From Aedes albopictus (taxonomy: Eukaryota; Arthropoda; Insecta; Diptera; Culicidae): DNA of 64,000 bases. The notes beneath the pieces were generated by a model. The model ran no database searches and was not told the origin of the DNA. It saw only the letters and a program-made list of their open reading frames with translations. Of the stretch, positions 1-10,689 are shown in pieces. A program made the position numbers and the translations under genes. The DNA lies in assembly GCF_035046485.1 (NCBI RefSeq), contig NC_085137.1, forward strand, positions 341,486,505 to 341,550,504, given 5' to 3'. Numbering within the stretch: the first letter of the stretch is position 1; every line of letters begins with the position of its first letter.

Positions 1-358
1 GTGGGCGGAGCCAATGTTTGACGAACCAATCGTACCGTGTGTAGGGTTGTTGCACAAACACAGTGCGATTTCAAATGGGGAATGATGTTGGTGCAACCAA
101 AGTGACATGTTGGTGCAACACGATTTGGCAGTTCGTCATACGGTTGCAGGAACATTCGCTGGTTCGACCAACCGGGGGGCGGTGGCAATGTTGGTCAAAC
201 GGTTTGAGTAGTGTGTAGGGTGCCGAACTGCCAAATTGTGTTGCACCAACATGTCACTTTGGTTGCACCAACATCATCCCCCATTTGAAATCGCACTATG
301 TTTGTGCAACAACACTACACACGGTACGATCGGTTCGTCAAACATTGGTTCCGCCCAC
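1..358. mobile_element. Foldback element with ~138-bp inverted arms
   Basis: Bases 1-138 reappear as reverse complement at about 222-358 with only a few mismatches. Both ends read gtgggcggarccaatg. The loop of ~80 bp carries a GGGGGGCGGTGGC stretch. No open frame spans it, so it is a non-autonomous foldback or MITE. The left end coincides with the window edge, so it may extend further and no TSD can be judged. Confidence 0.8.
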
Positions 359-546
359 CGTTGGTTTGAGTAAAATCAAACTGGTTTGATTTTTGCCGAC
401 CAAACCGTCAACCGTCAAATCGGTTCGACGAACTGCCAAATCGGTTCGTCAAACAGCATCACACACGGTCAAACACAGCACCAACTCAACCACCAACCTG
501 GGGGCGGAGGCAATGTTGGTCAAACCGGAGTGGTGTGTAGGGTGCC
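168..546 (+). repeat. Direct repeat of a ~57-bp segment
   Basis: The segment at about 168-224 (ccaaccggggggcggtgg through gtgtgtagggtgcc) recurs in the same orientation at about 492-546 with several substitutions. One copy lies in the loop of the foldback at 1-358 and the other lies outside it. This suggests that the foldback arose in, or inserted beside, a related copy. Between them, 359-490 is rich in ggtttga / tcaaacc words. Confidence 0.6.
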
Positions 547-611
547 TATGACGAAAAATACACACTGTCTCGCGAAATGTCATTCAGTCGTCACTGTTTC
601 TCACTCTCTTA

Positions 612-660
612 CGTGGTGAGTATAAATTTCGAGCAGTTTGACAGTCGGTAATACACAGAA
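612..660 (+). promoter_or_regulatory. Possible TATA-type core promoter
   Basis: A TATAAA box at 621-626 is followed at about 641 by acagtcgg, which resembles an arthropod initiator, though the spacing is shorter than usual. No coding frame follows. If real, it is more likely the promoter of a degraded element than of a host gene. Confidence 0.2.
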
Positions 661-690
661 CTCGAAATCCGTCGTACACATCCAAACAGT

Positions 691-1076
691 ACACGGAGAA
701 ATCAAACTACCTAATTTTTGGGTCGATTTTACTCAAAGCTGACTATATCGAATAAACTAGTTACCCAAAACTAGGTTGTTTTCCCTCTTTCCCCCACCGA
801 TGTTGTCAAAAACAAACAGAGATGCATCTATCCAATGGGGGTCCTTGAGCCTAATAAGCCAATTTTGAGTAAATGTAGGTATACTCAAATTTGGGTTGAA
901 TGAGGGGGGGGGGGGTCTTGGGTTGAATTTCCCTACTCTTAAGTATATTTTTTGCTGGAGGTAAAGGCAATTTACCTAGTGTGAGTCTAATCGATTTACT
1001 CAAATTTGGCTTATTGGGCGGAACTATGGGATTGCGTCAAAAGAACTCAATTTTGGGTAGTTTGGCGGTTCCGTGT
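691..1076. mobile_element. 386-bp TIR element starting ACACGGA
   Basis: The left end acacggagaaatcaaactac is mirrored at 1056-1076 (ggtagtttggcggttccgtgt), giving ~20-bp imperfect terminal inverted repeats that continue weakly inward (actcaaa words). The interior has no open frame, a run of G at about 903-914 and repeated 'tactcaaatttggg' words. It is a non-autonomous MITE. I see no clear TSD. Confidence 0.6.
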
Positions 1077-1086
1077 TGGGAAAACG

Positions 1087-2051
1087 GTACACGGTTGTTT
1101 GTGAAAACCTATTGATGGGTAAAAAAACACCCATTTTTGAGGAACATGCGTGTCTGTCAAAAAATGCATAAATTCATAAAAATAAAATGTGTGAAAAAAT
1201 ACCCATTTTAATCTATTTCATTTAACTTACGAATGAGTATTTTTTTACTCCTTAATGGGTGAAAAAATAGTTCTCCAAAATTCTAGTCTGCAGGTGGAGC
1301 AAAATATTATATTTTTCAAGGATTTTTCAAGAATTATTTGTGAATGTCAGATATTAGGACGTACATTTTTGAAATAAGAAGTGGTGAGTATTCGGAAATC
1401 AAAATAATTGTTTGCTTCTACAGGACTTCTCAAGTCACTTCAATGAAGTGTTATATTTTTTTTTTCAGTAAAATGAGCGCCGCAGCAGGAGAAGCTTACT
1501 TCAAGGGAACTGGATCGGCATCAAATTACGCCGTATTTGTAAGTACGAATATGGAATGCCTTGCATCCGATAGCATCAGATCAGGACCCGAAATTCGAAC
1601 CGGAACCCATCCAAAATGACTGAATGGAGCGAGATCCGGCGGAACTGCCAAATCGAAGGCTGGCGGGAGGCTGCTGCTGACAGAACGCTGGTGATCCGGA
1701 ATAATAAATACGATTCTAGCAGAACTTGTAACATTTTTATAAATAAAATAGTGATATCAATAAAATTGATACGAAACTGGTGTGTAATTTTAAATATTGT
1801 TCATCATTATTATCATTTTTAAGATTCAAAGCAATTTTTCACTGAACATTTTCAAAAATGGGTGAATTTTTACCCATTTTTCCAATTGCACCGCGTTTTC
1901 ATAATGGGTAAATAAATACCCATCTCTTGACATAAACCGTCTTTATCCGTTAATGGGTATACGGCCTTTACCCATTAAATGAGTGGAGGCACTTCTACGG
2001 AAAATGAGTATTTTTTCACCCATTAATGGGTATCTGAAAACGACCGTGTAC
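1087..2051 (+). mobile_element. ACACGGT-TIR element, left copy of inverted pair
   Basis: The unit starts gtacacggttgtttgtg and ends with the inverted version cgaccgtgtac. Both subtermini carry several copies of the word ACCCATT or AATGGGT, a layout typical of transposase binding sites. The interior (about 1344-1822) holds a spliced-looking exon fragment listed separately. The unit is repeated in reverse at 2119-3082 with only scattered mismatches, for example one base at about 1427. No transposase frame is present, so it is non-autonomous. The superfamily is not determined. Confidence 0.75.
1344..1822 (+). pseudogene. Possible captured gene fragment with splice signals
   Basis: Inside the left ACACGGT unit, a good splice donor (GTGAGT at 1384) and an acceptor after a T-rich tract (CAG at 1466-1468) bound an 85-bp intron. 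The following 70-bp exon (1469-1538) has an ATG at 1473 that opens 22 codons (starts MSAAAGEAYF) and ends at a GTAAGT donor (1539). Downstream lie AATAAA signals at 1703, 1742 and 1759. The exon is less AT-rich than the surrounding element. I do not recognise the protein. A captured host 5' region is the simplest reading; an exon of the element's own lost gene is the alternative. Confidence 0.45.
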
Positions 2052-2118
2052 GTCACGTGCTGTTGTTAAATCGGCTTGCAACTTTTAGTACTCGTTGATT
2101 GTTCTCGATCAGTTTCCC

Positions 2119-3082
2119 TACACGGTCGTTTTCAGATACCCATTAATGGGTGAAAAAATACCCATTTTCCGTAGAAGTGCCTCCACTCATTTAATGGGTA
2201 AAGGCCGTTTACCCATTAACGGATAAAGACGGTTTATGTCAAGAGATGGGTATTTATTTACCCATTATGAAAACGCGGTGCAATTGGAAAAATGGGAAAA
2301 AATTCACCCATTTTTGAAAATGTTCAGTGAAAAATTGCTTTGAATCTTAAAAATGATAATAATGATGAACAATATTTAAAATTACACACCAGTTTCGTAT
2401 CAATTTTATTGATATCACTATTTTATTTATAAAAATGTTACAAGTTCTGCTAGAATCGTATTTATTATTCCGGATCACCAGCGTTCTGTCAGCAGCAGCC
2501 TCCCGCCAGCCTTCGATTTGGCAGTTCCGCCGGATCTCGCTCCATTCAGTCATTTTGGATGGGTTCCGGTTCGAATTTCGGGTCCTGATCTGATGCTATC
2601 GGATGCAAGGCATTCCATATTCGTACTTACAAATACGGCGTAATTTGATGCCGATCCAGTTCCCTTGAAGTAAGCTTCTCCTGCTGCGGCGCTCATTTTA
2701 CTGAAAAAAAAAATATAACACTTCATTGAAGTGACTTGACAAGTCCTGTAAAAGCAAACAATTATTTTGATTTCCGAATACTCACCACTTCTTATTTCAA
2801 AAATGTACGTCCTAATATCTGACATTCACAAATAATTCTTGAAAAATCCTTGAAAAATATAATATTTTACTCCACCTGCAGACTAGAATTTTGGAGAACT
2901 ATTTTTTCACCCATTAAGGAGTAAAAAAATACTCATTCGTAAGTTGAATGAAATAGATTAAAATGGGTATTTTTTCACACATTTTATTTTTATGAATTTA
3001 TGCTTTTTTTGACAGACACGCATGTTCCTCAAAAATGGGTGTTTTTTTACCCATCAATGGGTTTTCACAAACAACCGTGTAC
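2119..3082 (-). mobile_element. ACACGGT-TIR element, right copy of inverted pair
   Basis: This is a near-identical inverted copy of 1087-2051, separated from it by a unique 67-bp spacer (2052-2118). Together they form a ~2-kb structure with ~950-bp arms. A transcript across it would fold into a long hairpin. It may be two head-to-head insertions or a single large foldback; flanking TSDs do not settle this. Confidence 0.75.
2347..2825 (-). pseudogene. Mirror copy of the possible captured fragment
   Basis: This is the reverse-strand copy of 1344-1822 inside the right ACACGGT unit. The donor, acceptor, ATG, 22-codon exon and AATAAA signals are all preserved, with few substitutions. Preservation in both arms points to recent duplication rather than to coding selection. 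Confidence 0.45.
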
Positions 3083-4870
3083 AGTCGTATTAACTATAGA
3101 ATATAGTAAAAACCTTTGCATTACGGTTTCAACAGAATTCACAAATTTCAGTTTATATCCTCTGACGACCACAATTGCTAAACCACAATGTTTTCGCTCT
3201 CACAGAACTTTAATCAGATTGCATCTAATTGGTTTATTGGTTACACTGAATCATGATGGCACTAACAGAGTATTCCTTGCGTAAACATCTAACTGCGTTT
3301 TGTACACATAGCCTTTGGGATAAATTACGGTAATATTTGGATTACCCGACGATTCGGCCGGCTTTATTTGGTCTTTATCAAGGGAAAAACAAAAAACATT
3401 GCACATTTAGTATACTTTAACATTGATCGATGTTCACTTGTACCTACGGTACCTACACAGTCAACCGTTTTTTGTCTTATGGTTGAATGCCGCCATAGGG
3501 GGTGTGGGCTTCTTGTTTTCTGCCTGAGTGGACAAAACATATTACATGAAGGATTTGAGACATTAATTGGCTAGACTTACAATTATCATACGTATAGTTT
3601 TTACAAATTTTCTGGACTGCACATGTGAACACTACACTACTTGACGGTACTCAACGGCTATTTTAAACATGGAGGATATTCTACACACAGTCAACAGTAT
3701 CACAGATCAGAACAACAACAGTAATCAATCAGAGACTGTTATCAGATCAGAACAATAACAGTATCACTGATAGTCACAGTATCAGTGATCAGTGATATGA
3801 CACATGTATCAAAGTAATCGAACTGAATCACTATTCAATATAAATTCTTCAAATATAAGTTTGAAAACGATCGGCCGAATAAAAAATTAAAGGTCCAATT
3901 TAAAACAATCGAAACTACTTTTAAGAGAAAATCAATATTTTCGATATGTATAATCGGCGAAGAAAACAAAACTTTATTCAAAACATACTTAATCAAAACT
4001 TGTCTGTTTCAATCTATCATTTTTCTGCGTTGAGCCTACGGATAGAGACCCTAGTTTGCTTGTCTCTAAATTCTAAGCCCCGTTTCGAAGGGCACGTAAA
4101 CCTTTAGTTTTCGAGCCCTTCTTAGCAGCGATCGGTGCGGTTCGCGCTTCGCGTTAAAACGCTTGATGGAGCCCATGCGTGGGCTTGGTCTTAGAAGTAC
4201 AGTAGTATGATCATCGTATGCCTAACGACAGGGTAATCAGAATGAACAATGGGAGATGCACTTTGATGACAGTCAATTATTGTTAATGCGATACTAGGGC
4301 TTAAACATGCATAAACAGGGTCATTCAACCAACGTTTAGAGTTGAGAGGGTCTGTAAAAGTGACACTCCATGTATTGAAAATAGGAAAAAGTGGTTCTTA
4401 AAAGTCCAAAATTGATGGACATAATTTTTGAATGTTTTCATAAAGTGGCACCTTGCTCCATGGCAGATGGTCTTTTAAGACCACTTCCGTTTTACGAATC
4501 AGTTTCTAAAATGGCTATAACAAGATAAAAATGCATTAGTTTCGTGAACTAACTAATCAACTAACAATCACTCATTTACAAGCACCTCTACGACGAATTG
4601 ATTCAGCATGATGCTGAATAACATTTGGATAGTATTCAGGCACAACCTTAGTTCGGGTTTTGTTCACACAAATTTGGAGAAACTATAAAGCATAATGTTG
4701 AGTAGAAACTGAACTGTATGTTGTTAAATCGTTTTACAACTATATAGTAAAGCTGTTATTCAGCTTTAGCAAAAAGATTAAAAATAAATAAAATTCAATT
4801 TTTTTAAATTTCCACGAGAGTTCATGATTGGAACTTAATGCTGTGTACAAATATTGTGAAATTATAACTA
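3083..4870. other. Unassigned AT-rich DNA
   Basis: I see no gene. At 3690-3800 there is a short cluster of atcagatcagaacaa / cagtatcac words, a decayed local tandem repeat. Around 4600-4770 a few ctgaataaca / gctgttattcagc words suggest an old TIR element without clear ends. Confidence 0.4.
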
Positions 4871-4883
4871 CACATAAATTTAC

Positions 4884-4955
4884 CTAAATTCAGATTCGAA
4901 CTCGTGACCCGTCGATTGCCAGCCGCATGCCTTCCTATCTGCGCCATCCTAGAGA
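4884..4955 (-). mobile_element. tRNA-like SINE fragment or tRNA pseudogene
   Basis: On the minus strand a box-A-like tggcgcagatagg is followed ~35 bp later by a box-B-like gagttcgaatct, the two internal RNA polymerase III promoter elements of a tRNA. No acceptor stem pairs across the ends and the flanks continue without a terminator, so this reads as the head of a tRNA-derived SINE rather than a functional tRNA. Confidence 0.5.
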
Positions 4956-5501
4956 TGATGAATTGCAGCGCTCAAATCAAAACATAAACTTCCCGTGGTT
5001 TAATAATGATCAGACTTCAACTCCTTTTCAGAAGTGGTGAATTAGCACAGACATTATGGTTAAAGACTGAACAACAGATTAATTCAGTTGTTGTTCAGTA
5101 AAAAACACGTGTTTTTTATCATGTACTCTGAGTCGAAGTATGATGAAACGAAAGCGCTTATTTGACTTGTGAAAAACAAATTATACAGATACTTGTGTTA
5201 ATTTTTACATGAACTTAACAAGAAGCAGAAAAAAGTCTTGTTAAGCAAAGTTGTAAAGGAATTACTGCGAGTCGAATAAAAATCTTATAAACCCTTAAAA
5301 AGTGTTTTAACTTATCATTGTTAATACCAATACGAAAAGTTGAACATAGGCTACCTTTTCAACTGAAACAGCATTTGTTACAGTAATGTGTACAGTATAA
5401 TTTTAGTTCAGCTATGATTACTATTATAAAGCAACAAGGATCGAGCTATTTTACATGGAATTACTAGTACTAGTACTTGTAAAAGGCATAATTAAACAAT
5501 A

Positions 5502-5604
5502 GCCAACTTTGTACTGTTACATCTCCGGATTCAATGAGCCGAATGCTCCAAATTTTATTGCATTCGGTTCATTGAATCCGGAAATACATCAGTTCAAAGT
5601 TGGC
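5502..5604. mobile_element. 103-bp foldback (hairpin MITE)
   Basis: The two arms are ~45 bp long and include the perfect pair ccggattcaatgag / ctcattgaatccgg with one change. Their outer ends gccaactttg and caaagttggc match exactly. The loop is ~13 bp. It is a compact hairpin with no coding content. Confidence 0.7.
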
Positions 5605-6685
5605 CATCGGATAAACATTTATTTTTACTAGAATTTTTTTCACTTCATGTAGAATAGCCTGATCTTTTCCAAATTTGTACCATTGATAGAAAACTAGTTG
5701 ACCAACTTACAATTAACATTTGAAATTTTTTGATGCACTTTTTGAAAAACTACAGCTATTTGACCATTTTTGGAGAAGTGAAAATTCTGGCTATCCCGAT
5801 CATTTTGTCTATTCCCTCTGTATTTATAAAGTACCTATACTGCTGCAGCACATATGGATGCTGGTATTTTCTACATCTAACACGAATTCAATAAAAAAAA
5901 TCACAAAAACGAAGCACTTCAGCGAAAACAATTTCTCAACTGACCCAAACCGTTGTTGTAAAGGAAATCGATCAATCATGCATAACACCAACCGACCAAC
6001 CTGTCACGAAGCTTTCCTCCTATCGTTTACTTGTATTTTATTATGGCATTCATTGAAAAGCAGTGGCACAATCACCAGATGGTACCTGTCATATTTCTAC
6101 CGGTGTTGTTGTTGGTGCTGTTGGTTGCTGAACGACGACGACGTGCAAAGTGAGAATTGATTCTTTTCCTGAAGAGGTTATGACTGGGATCCTTAGTCAC
6201 TACTGTTTGCCCAGCAGCTTGCGAAGCTAAAGTGGCTTGCGATGCGAAAGCATCGCATCGCTGTCCGTTTGTGTCTGTTCGGATCAGCAGCGCAAGTGGA
6301 AAGTTTTTCTGGCTCCCAGGAAAATAATACTGCGGGGCCGAGAGAAAATCTAACTATTTTCCATCCACCGACTGCCCGGGCACATAGCATAGCAAGTCCG
6401 TCATCGTTTGAGTGGTGCACTTTTCTGTGCAGCTCGGTCGTTGGAACGCGCGCTTCCGTAAGATGATGATGCTGTCTCTCGACTCGGATGCTACCGGGTC
6501 TAGAACTTTCTCAAGTGTGTTTTTGTTGACGCTTTTAGTGATGGTCCATGGTCCCGCTGTGTAGCTCAAGATGCACTATCCATAATTCCAATCACCCGGG
6601 ACGGTCGATACGTTCCGTTACACACACAGCGATGGAAGAGTATCGTAGTTGCATGGATATAAATTCAAACATAATTGATGGGATA
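5605..6685. other. Unassigned DNA; part is GC-richer
   Basis: Bases 6190-6560 are richer in GC and open in several frames on both strands, but no frame resembles a known domain and none has convincing splice sites. Nothing else is recognised. Confidence 0.35.
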
Positions 6686-7300
6686 CCCGGGTAGACGAGA
6701 ATATCTAAATCAAATCTCAAATCGAACACTTTTTGCTGTCATAGCTCGATGTGATTTTGATGAGTTATTCAAAAATCTAGTGAATATCTCACGAATAGCT
6801 CAAAGTGATATGGTATCAGTTGTTGTTCTTGTCGAAATAGCTGAAAATTTCTACATAAGAACAAGTTTAGCTCTTCTGCACGAAATAAAACACATACACC
6901 CATAGAGATGGCTCAATGTTAGTGAAATGCCATGTGCCCCTTTCTGAGCTGTGGATACGAAGAACCGCATGCTCTTATTTCCATGTCATTTACAACAGCA
7001 AGCCACAGTTGAGTGGTAAGCATCGTCGCCTGTGAATCCTAAGGTCGTAGGTTCGATGCTGGATGCTGCCATTTTTTCATTTTTTTTTTCTAGAAAAAAG
7101 TGACAAATCTTGTCTGCTATTATTTTGATCTTGTAATATCTTAACGAGCTATTATTGAGTAGTTCACCATATTAGATTTTGCTATTATTTCTGTTCTTTT
7201 ACCTCTTATATCAATCAAACCAACATCAGTTTTTGCTCTTCAGTAATTCAACCAATCATAACTGAATATGCTATTCATCAGATTTTTCCACCTACTCGGG
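6686..7300 (+). mobile_element. 615-bp CCCGGGTAG element, copy A
   Basis: The element starts cccgggtag and ends ctactcggg. It matches 26203-26817 over its full length; I found no difference when reading the two side by side. It contains a tRNA-like segment (listed separately). A short frame at its 5' end has no recognisable domain. Left flanking bases are TA and right are AT, so the 2-bp duplication seen at copy B is not clear here. It is non-autonomous. Confidence 0.8.
7003..7074 (+). other. tRNA-like box A / box B segment inside copy A
   Basis: The words agttgagtggtaagca (box-A-like) and ggttcgatgct (box-B-like) lie ~40 bp apart, as in a tRNA. The full cloverleaf does not pair cleanly. It is repeated at 26521-26590 in copy B. 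It may be a tRNA-derived segment carried by the element, able to recruit RNA polymerase III. Confidence 0.4.
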
Positions 7301-7872
7301 ATTTGATAAATAAAAAAAACACTACATCAAATATGTAAGACTTGCTCATAAGTTTATAATTTCCAGACTATACACCAAAAATGTGTAACAGTTTACAACA
7401 AATTTACAAAATGATCATTTACATACTTCTAGAGGTGAAATGTCTGTAATTTTTGGTTCACCTAGGTTATGAATTTAGCTGGTATGGTTAGCTGGTAATG
7501 CAGGCTAGGCACTGTTGTCCTTCCGACTTCAGCTAGATTTAGGAGGGACGTACCGAGTGTCTGTTCACCAAGGAGGTGCGGCTCAAATAGCGTTTGCTCT
7601 GGTATCCCAACTTAATCCAAAGTTGTAGCTCCATCAGCGTGGTCGCCCAGTGTTGGTTGGGATGCTAAATAGAACTGACACGATGGCCCTCTGGCGAGAG
7701 AGGAGTGTTGGCGTATACCCAATATGCCACCCGTAAACATCCCCATTACGAATAACGTAGGAGAAAATACGACTCGATACAATCGGCAAGGACCAACGCG
7801 ATTAAAAAAGGACTACGATTGGAAAGTTGGAACATGGTAGTGTAAGTAACTGGTTTCGCAGCATGTGACAGG

Positions 7873-8515
7873 ATGATCTGCGACGAACTACATCCCCGCA
7901 ACTTCGACATAGTGGCATTGCAGGAACTGGGAATAGGATTTATAGTGTTGGGTAAGATGCGACAACGTGTGATCGGGTGGCAACCGATCTACGCAAGGAT
8001 GCACATATTGAGAGTTAAGGACCGTTTCTTCAACTACAGCATTATCAACGTGCACTGCCCACACGAAGGGAGATCCGATTTCGAGAAAGAAGCGTTCAAC
8101 GCGCAGTTAGAGCAAACATACGATGGTTGCTCGCCGCGTGACGTGAAAATCTTTGTCGGCGACATGAACCCTCAGGTAGAAAAGGAGGAAATGTGCAGAT
8201 CGGTAATCGGGCGAAACAGCCTGCACGCCGTATCGCATGGTAACGGCCAGCGATGCGTAAACTTTGCAGCCTCTCGTGGTATGGTAGTCCGAAGTACCTT
8301 CTTCCTCCACAAAGATATCCACAAAGCCACCTAGAGATCACCCGACCATCAAACAGAAAAGCAAATCGACCACATTATAATCGACGGTAAATTCTTTTCG
8401 GATATAATCAATGTCCACACATACCGCAGTGCGAATATAGATTCGGATCACTACCTAGTCGCTGTATGCATGCGCTCAAAACAATCTACGGTTTCACATC
8501 GAGCAGCTGCGTAAC
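7873..8515 (+). pseudogene. RTE endonuclease (APE-type) region, broken
   Basis: This encodes the DNA-nicking domain that opens target DNA for target-primed reverse transcription. Visible landmarks are the ALQE glutamate motif near the N-terminus, GDMNPQV (GDxN catalytic motif) at about residue 97 and SDHYLV (catalytic SDH) after the break. A stop codon at 8332-8334 interrupts the frame between IHKAT and RSPDH; the same frame then continues to a stop at 8512. The segment after ALQE joins GIGFIVLGKM directly, and by family layout roughly 20 or more codons are missing there. It is not functional. Confidence 0.8.
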
Positions 8516-9055
8516 GTAGAAGTGGCTCAAGACTACGCCGCGCAGCAGTTAGCAGTGGCCCTACCAACGGAAGAGCAACTTGGCGCAGCAACACTGGAAG
8601 ATGTATGAAGGGACACCCGATTAGCCATAGGTAGTACCTCAGCTACAGCACTAGGCTTCGCGACTCCGAATCACAGAAACGACTGGTACGACGGCGAATG
8701 TGAACAGTTGAAAAACGAGAAGAATGCAGCATGGGCGAGAGTGCTGCAACACCGTACGAGAGCGAATGAGGCACGTTACAGACAGGCGTGGAACAGGCAG
8801 AACTCAGTCTTCCGGATGAAGAAGCGCCAGCAGGAAGAACGAGATCGCGAAGCGATGGAATAGCTGTACCGCGCTAAGGACACACGAAAGTTCTACGAGA
8901 AGCTGAACCGCTCACGCAGAGGCTTTGTGCCACAAGCCGACATGTGCCGAGATAATCACGGGAATATTCTCACGAGCGAGCGTGTGGTGGTCGAGAGGTG
9001 GCGGCAGCATTACGATTAGCACCTCAATGGCGACGCTGCAAGTACCGAAGGTAGC

Positions 9056-9706
9056 GTGGTAACAGATTTAGGAATATGTGCACAGGACGAAAGACTTCCG
9101 GCCCTTGACCTCCAAGAGATTGAGGAGGAGGTTGGCCGGTTGAAAAACAACAAAGCCGCTGGAGCCGATCAACTACCAAACAGGCTTCTAAAATACGGTA
9201 GAGAAGCACTGGTGAGAGCACTACACTGGGTCATTACCAAAATCTGGGAGGAGGAAATATTACCGGAGGAATGGATGGAAGGTATCATGTGTCCCATCTA
9301 CATAAAGGGCGACAAGTTGGATTGCGGAAACTACCGCGCGATCACACTACTGAGCGCTGCCTACAAGGTACTCTCTCAAATTTTATCCCGCCATCTATCA
9401 CCGATTGCAAGAGAGTTCGTGGAGCAATATCAGGCTGGATTTATGGGTGAACGCGCTACAACGGATCAGATGTTCGCCATCCGCCAGGTGTTGCAGAAAT
9501 GCCGCGAATACAACGTGCCCACACATCACTTGTTCATCGATTTCAAATCGGCGTATGATACAATCAATCGAGAGAAGCTATGGCAGACTATGTACGAATA
9601 CGGATTACCAAATAAACTGATAAGATTGATAAAGGCGACGATGGATCGAATGATGTGCGTTGTTCAATATCAGGTATACTCTCGAGTCCTTTCGAATCTC
9701 GATTAG
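9056..9706 (+). pseudogene. RTE reverse transcriptase, N-terminal half
   Basis: The fingers and palm of a non-LTR reverse transcriptase are clear. NNKAAGADQLPNRLLKYG matches the conserved 'KAAGxDxLPxELLK' block, followed by GNYRAITLLS, QAGFMGERATTDQ and motif A in HHLFIDFKSAYDT (first catalytic Asp). The frame then fails: after SGILSSPFESR-like DNA at about 9690 the sequence jumps straight to the region that normally follows the F/YADD box. Motifs B and C, including both Asp of ADD, are therefore absent. By comparison with the family about 60 codons are deleted. Confidence 0.85.
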
Positions 9707-10467
9707 CTCGAAAATTTGAGGGGATGGCGGAAACGTACATCCGACTAAGGAAAAAAGCCAGGCAAATCGGGTTAGTCATTAATGTGTCGACGCACACGAT
9801 GGTAAAGGGCTTTAGGGAGGAATCACCGCGCCTGCCACCCCGAATTTATATTGAGGCGGTTGAAGAATTCGTGTACTTGGGCTCACTTGTGACCGCCGAC
9901 AACGACATCAGCAGAGAAATTCAGTGACGCATTGTGGCAGGAAATCGAGCTTACTTTAAACTGCATACAACTCTACGATCGAACAAAGTTTGCCGTCACA
10001 CGAAGTTAACCTTCAAAACGCTGATTAGACCGGCAGTCCTCTATAGGCACGAAGCATGGACCTTACGTGCAGAGGACCAACGCGCTCTTGGAGTTTTCGA
10101 ACGGAAGGTGTTGCGTACTATCTACGGCGGATTACAGATGGAAGACGGGACTTGAAGAAGGCTAAAGAACCACGAGTTGCATCAGCTGCTGAGAGAACCA
10201 ATCATCGTTCACACTGCGAAAATCGGGATGCTACGGTGGGTGGGTCACGTCATCAGGATGCCGGATAGCAACCCGACTAAAATAGTTCTCGAGAGTCATC
10301 TGTCCGGTACAAGAAGACGTAGTGTGCAGCGAGCTAGGTGGGTCGATCAAGCGGAGGACGATTTGCGGACCATTCGCAGAGTGCGGAACTGGAGACGCAC
10401 AGCCAGGGGTCGAGTGGAATGGAGACTTTCTCAACGTTCAGCAGAGGACACTCAGACCTTAGTCTGA
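9707..10467 (+). pseudogene. RTE C-terminal region
   Basis: This is the part downstream of the lost active site. It runs AETYIRLRKKARQIGLVIN, EEFVYLGSLVT, LIRPAVLYRHEAW, the repeat-typical EDQRALGVFERKVLRTIYGG, KIGMLRWVGHVIRMPDSNP and ARWVDQAEDDLRTI. Stop codons at 9925 and 10153 and a frame change break it. The basic C-terminal tail of RTE proteins is usually linked to RNA or DNA binding. Confidence 0.8.
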
Positions 10468-10509
10468 CCGGTAAGGTATGGTAAGGATGTTGTAGCTTTC
10501 ATTTAGTGT

Positions 10510-10680
10510 TAAGAGAACCCAAATCGAGAGAAACATGAGTGACTTTTTTCTTGTATCGCACATACACATACACACAAACAAACTTTTGCTTAGTTTGTCA
10601 AGCTGAGTTAATTGGTATATGAGACTCCGCCCTTCGGACCTTAGATTGAAAGTCGGTTTTTCGAACGCTATTGGTGATGG
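10510..10680 (-). repeat. Truncated relative of the large 'GCCTTTCTCG' repeat
   Basis: The string with catacacatacacaca, caagctgagttaattggtat and tatgagactccgccc matches the end region of the repeats at 20762-23191 and 34381-37851 (gagctgagtcgattggtat...). Only ~170 bp remains, so it is a fragment. Confidence 0.55.
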
Positions 10681-10689
10681 TAAAAAAGG

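Larger units (their letters stand above)
7470..10490 (+). mobile_element. RTE-clade non-LTR retrotransposon, decayed
   Basis: The order is a 5' leader (about 7470-7860), AP endonuclease, reverse transcriptase and a basic C-terminal region, ending with accggtaaggtatggtaagg, a GGTAA-type 3' tail typical of RTE elements. I recognise it as JAM-like, the RTE family of Aedes. Several in-frame stops (for example at 8332, in codons near 8606 and 8861, at 9925 and 10153) and internal deletions make it inactive. A related 3' fragment lies at 37878-38460 on the opposite strand. Confidence 0.85.

Noticed and set aside
5720..6160. 146-codon open frame on the plus strand
   Set aside because: No recognisable domain, biased AT-rich codons and no splice or promoter support; length is within chance for this composition.
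6675..6905. 76-codon frame repeated in both 615-bp copies
   Set aside because: Its conservation is explained by the near identity of the two copies; it begins outside the element in each case.
7003..7074. Functional tRNA gene
   Set aside because: Box A and B words are present, but the acceptor and T stems do not pair well; the same holds for the SINE heads at 4884 and 17110.
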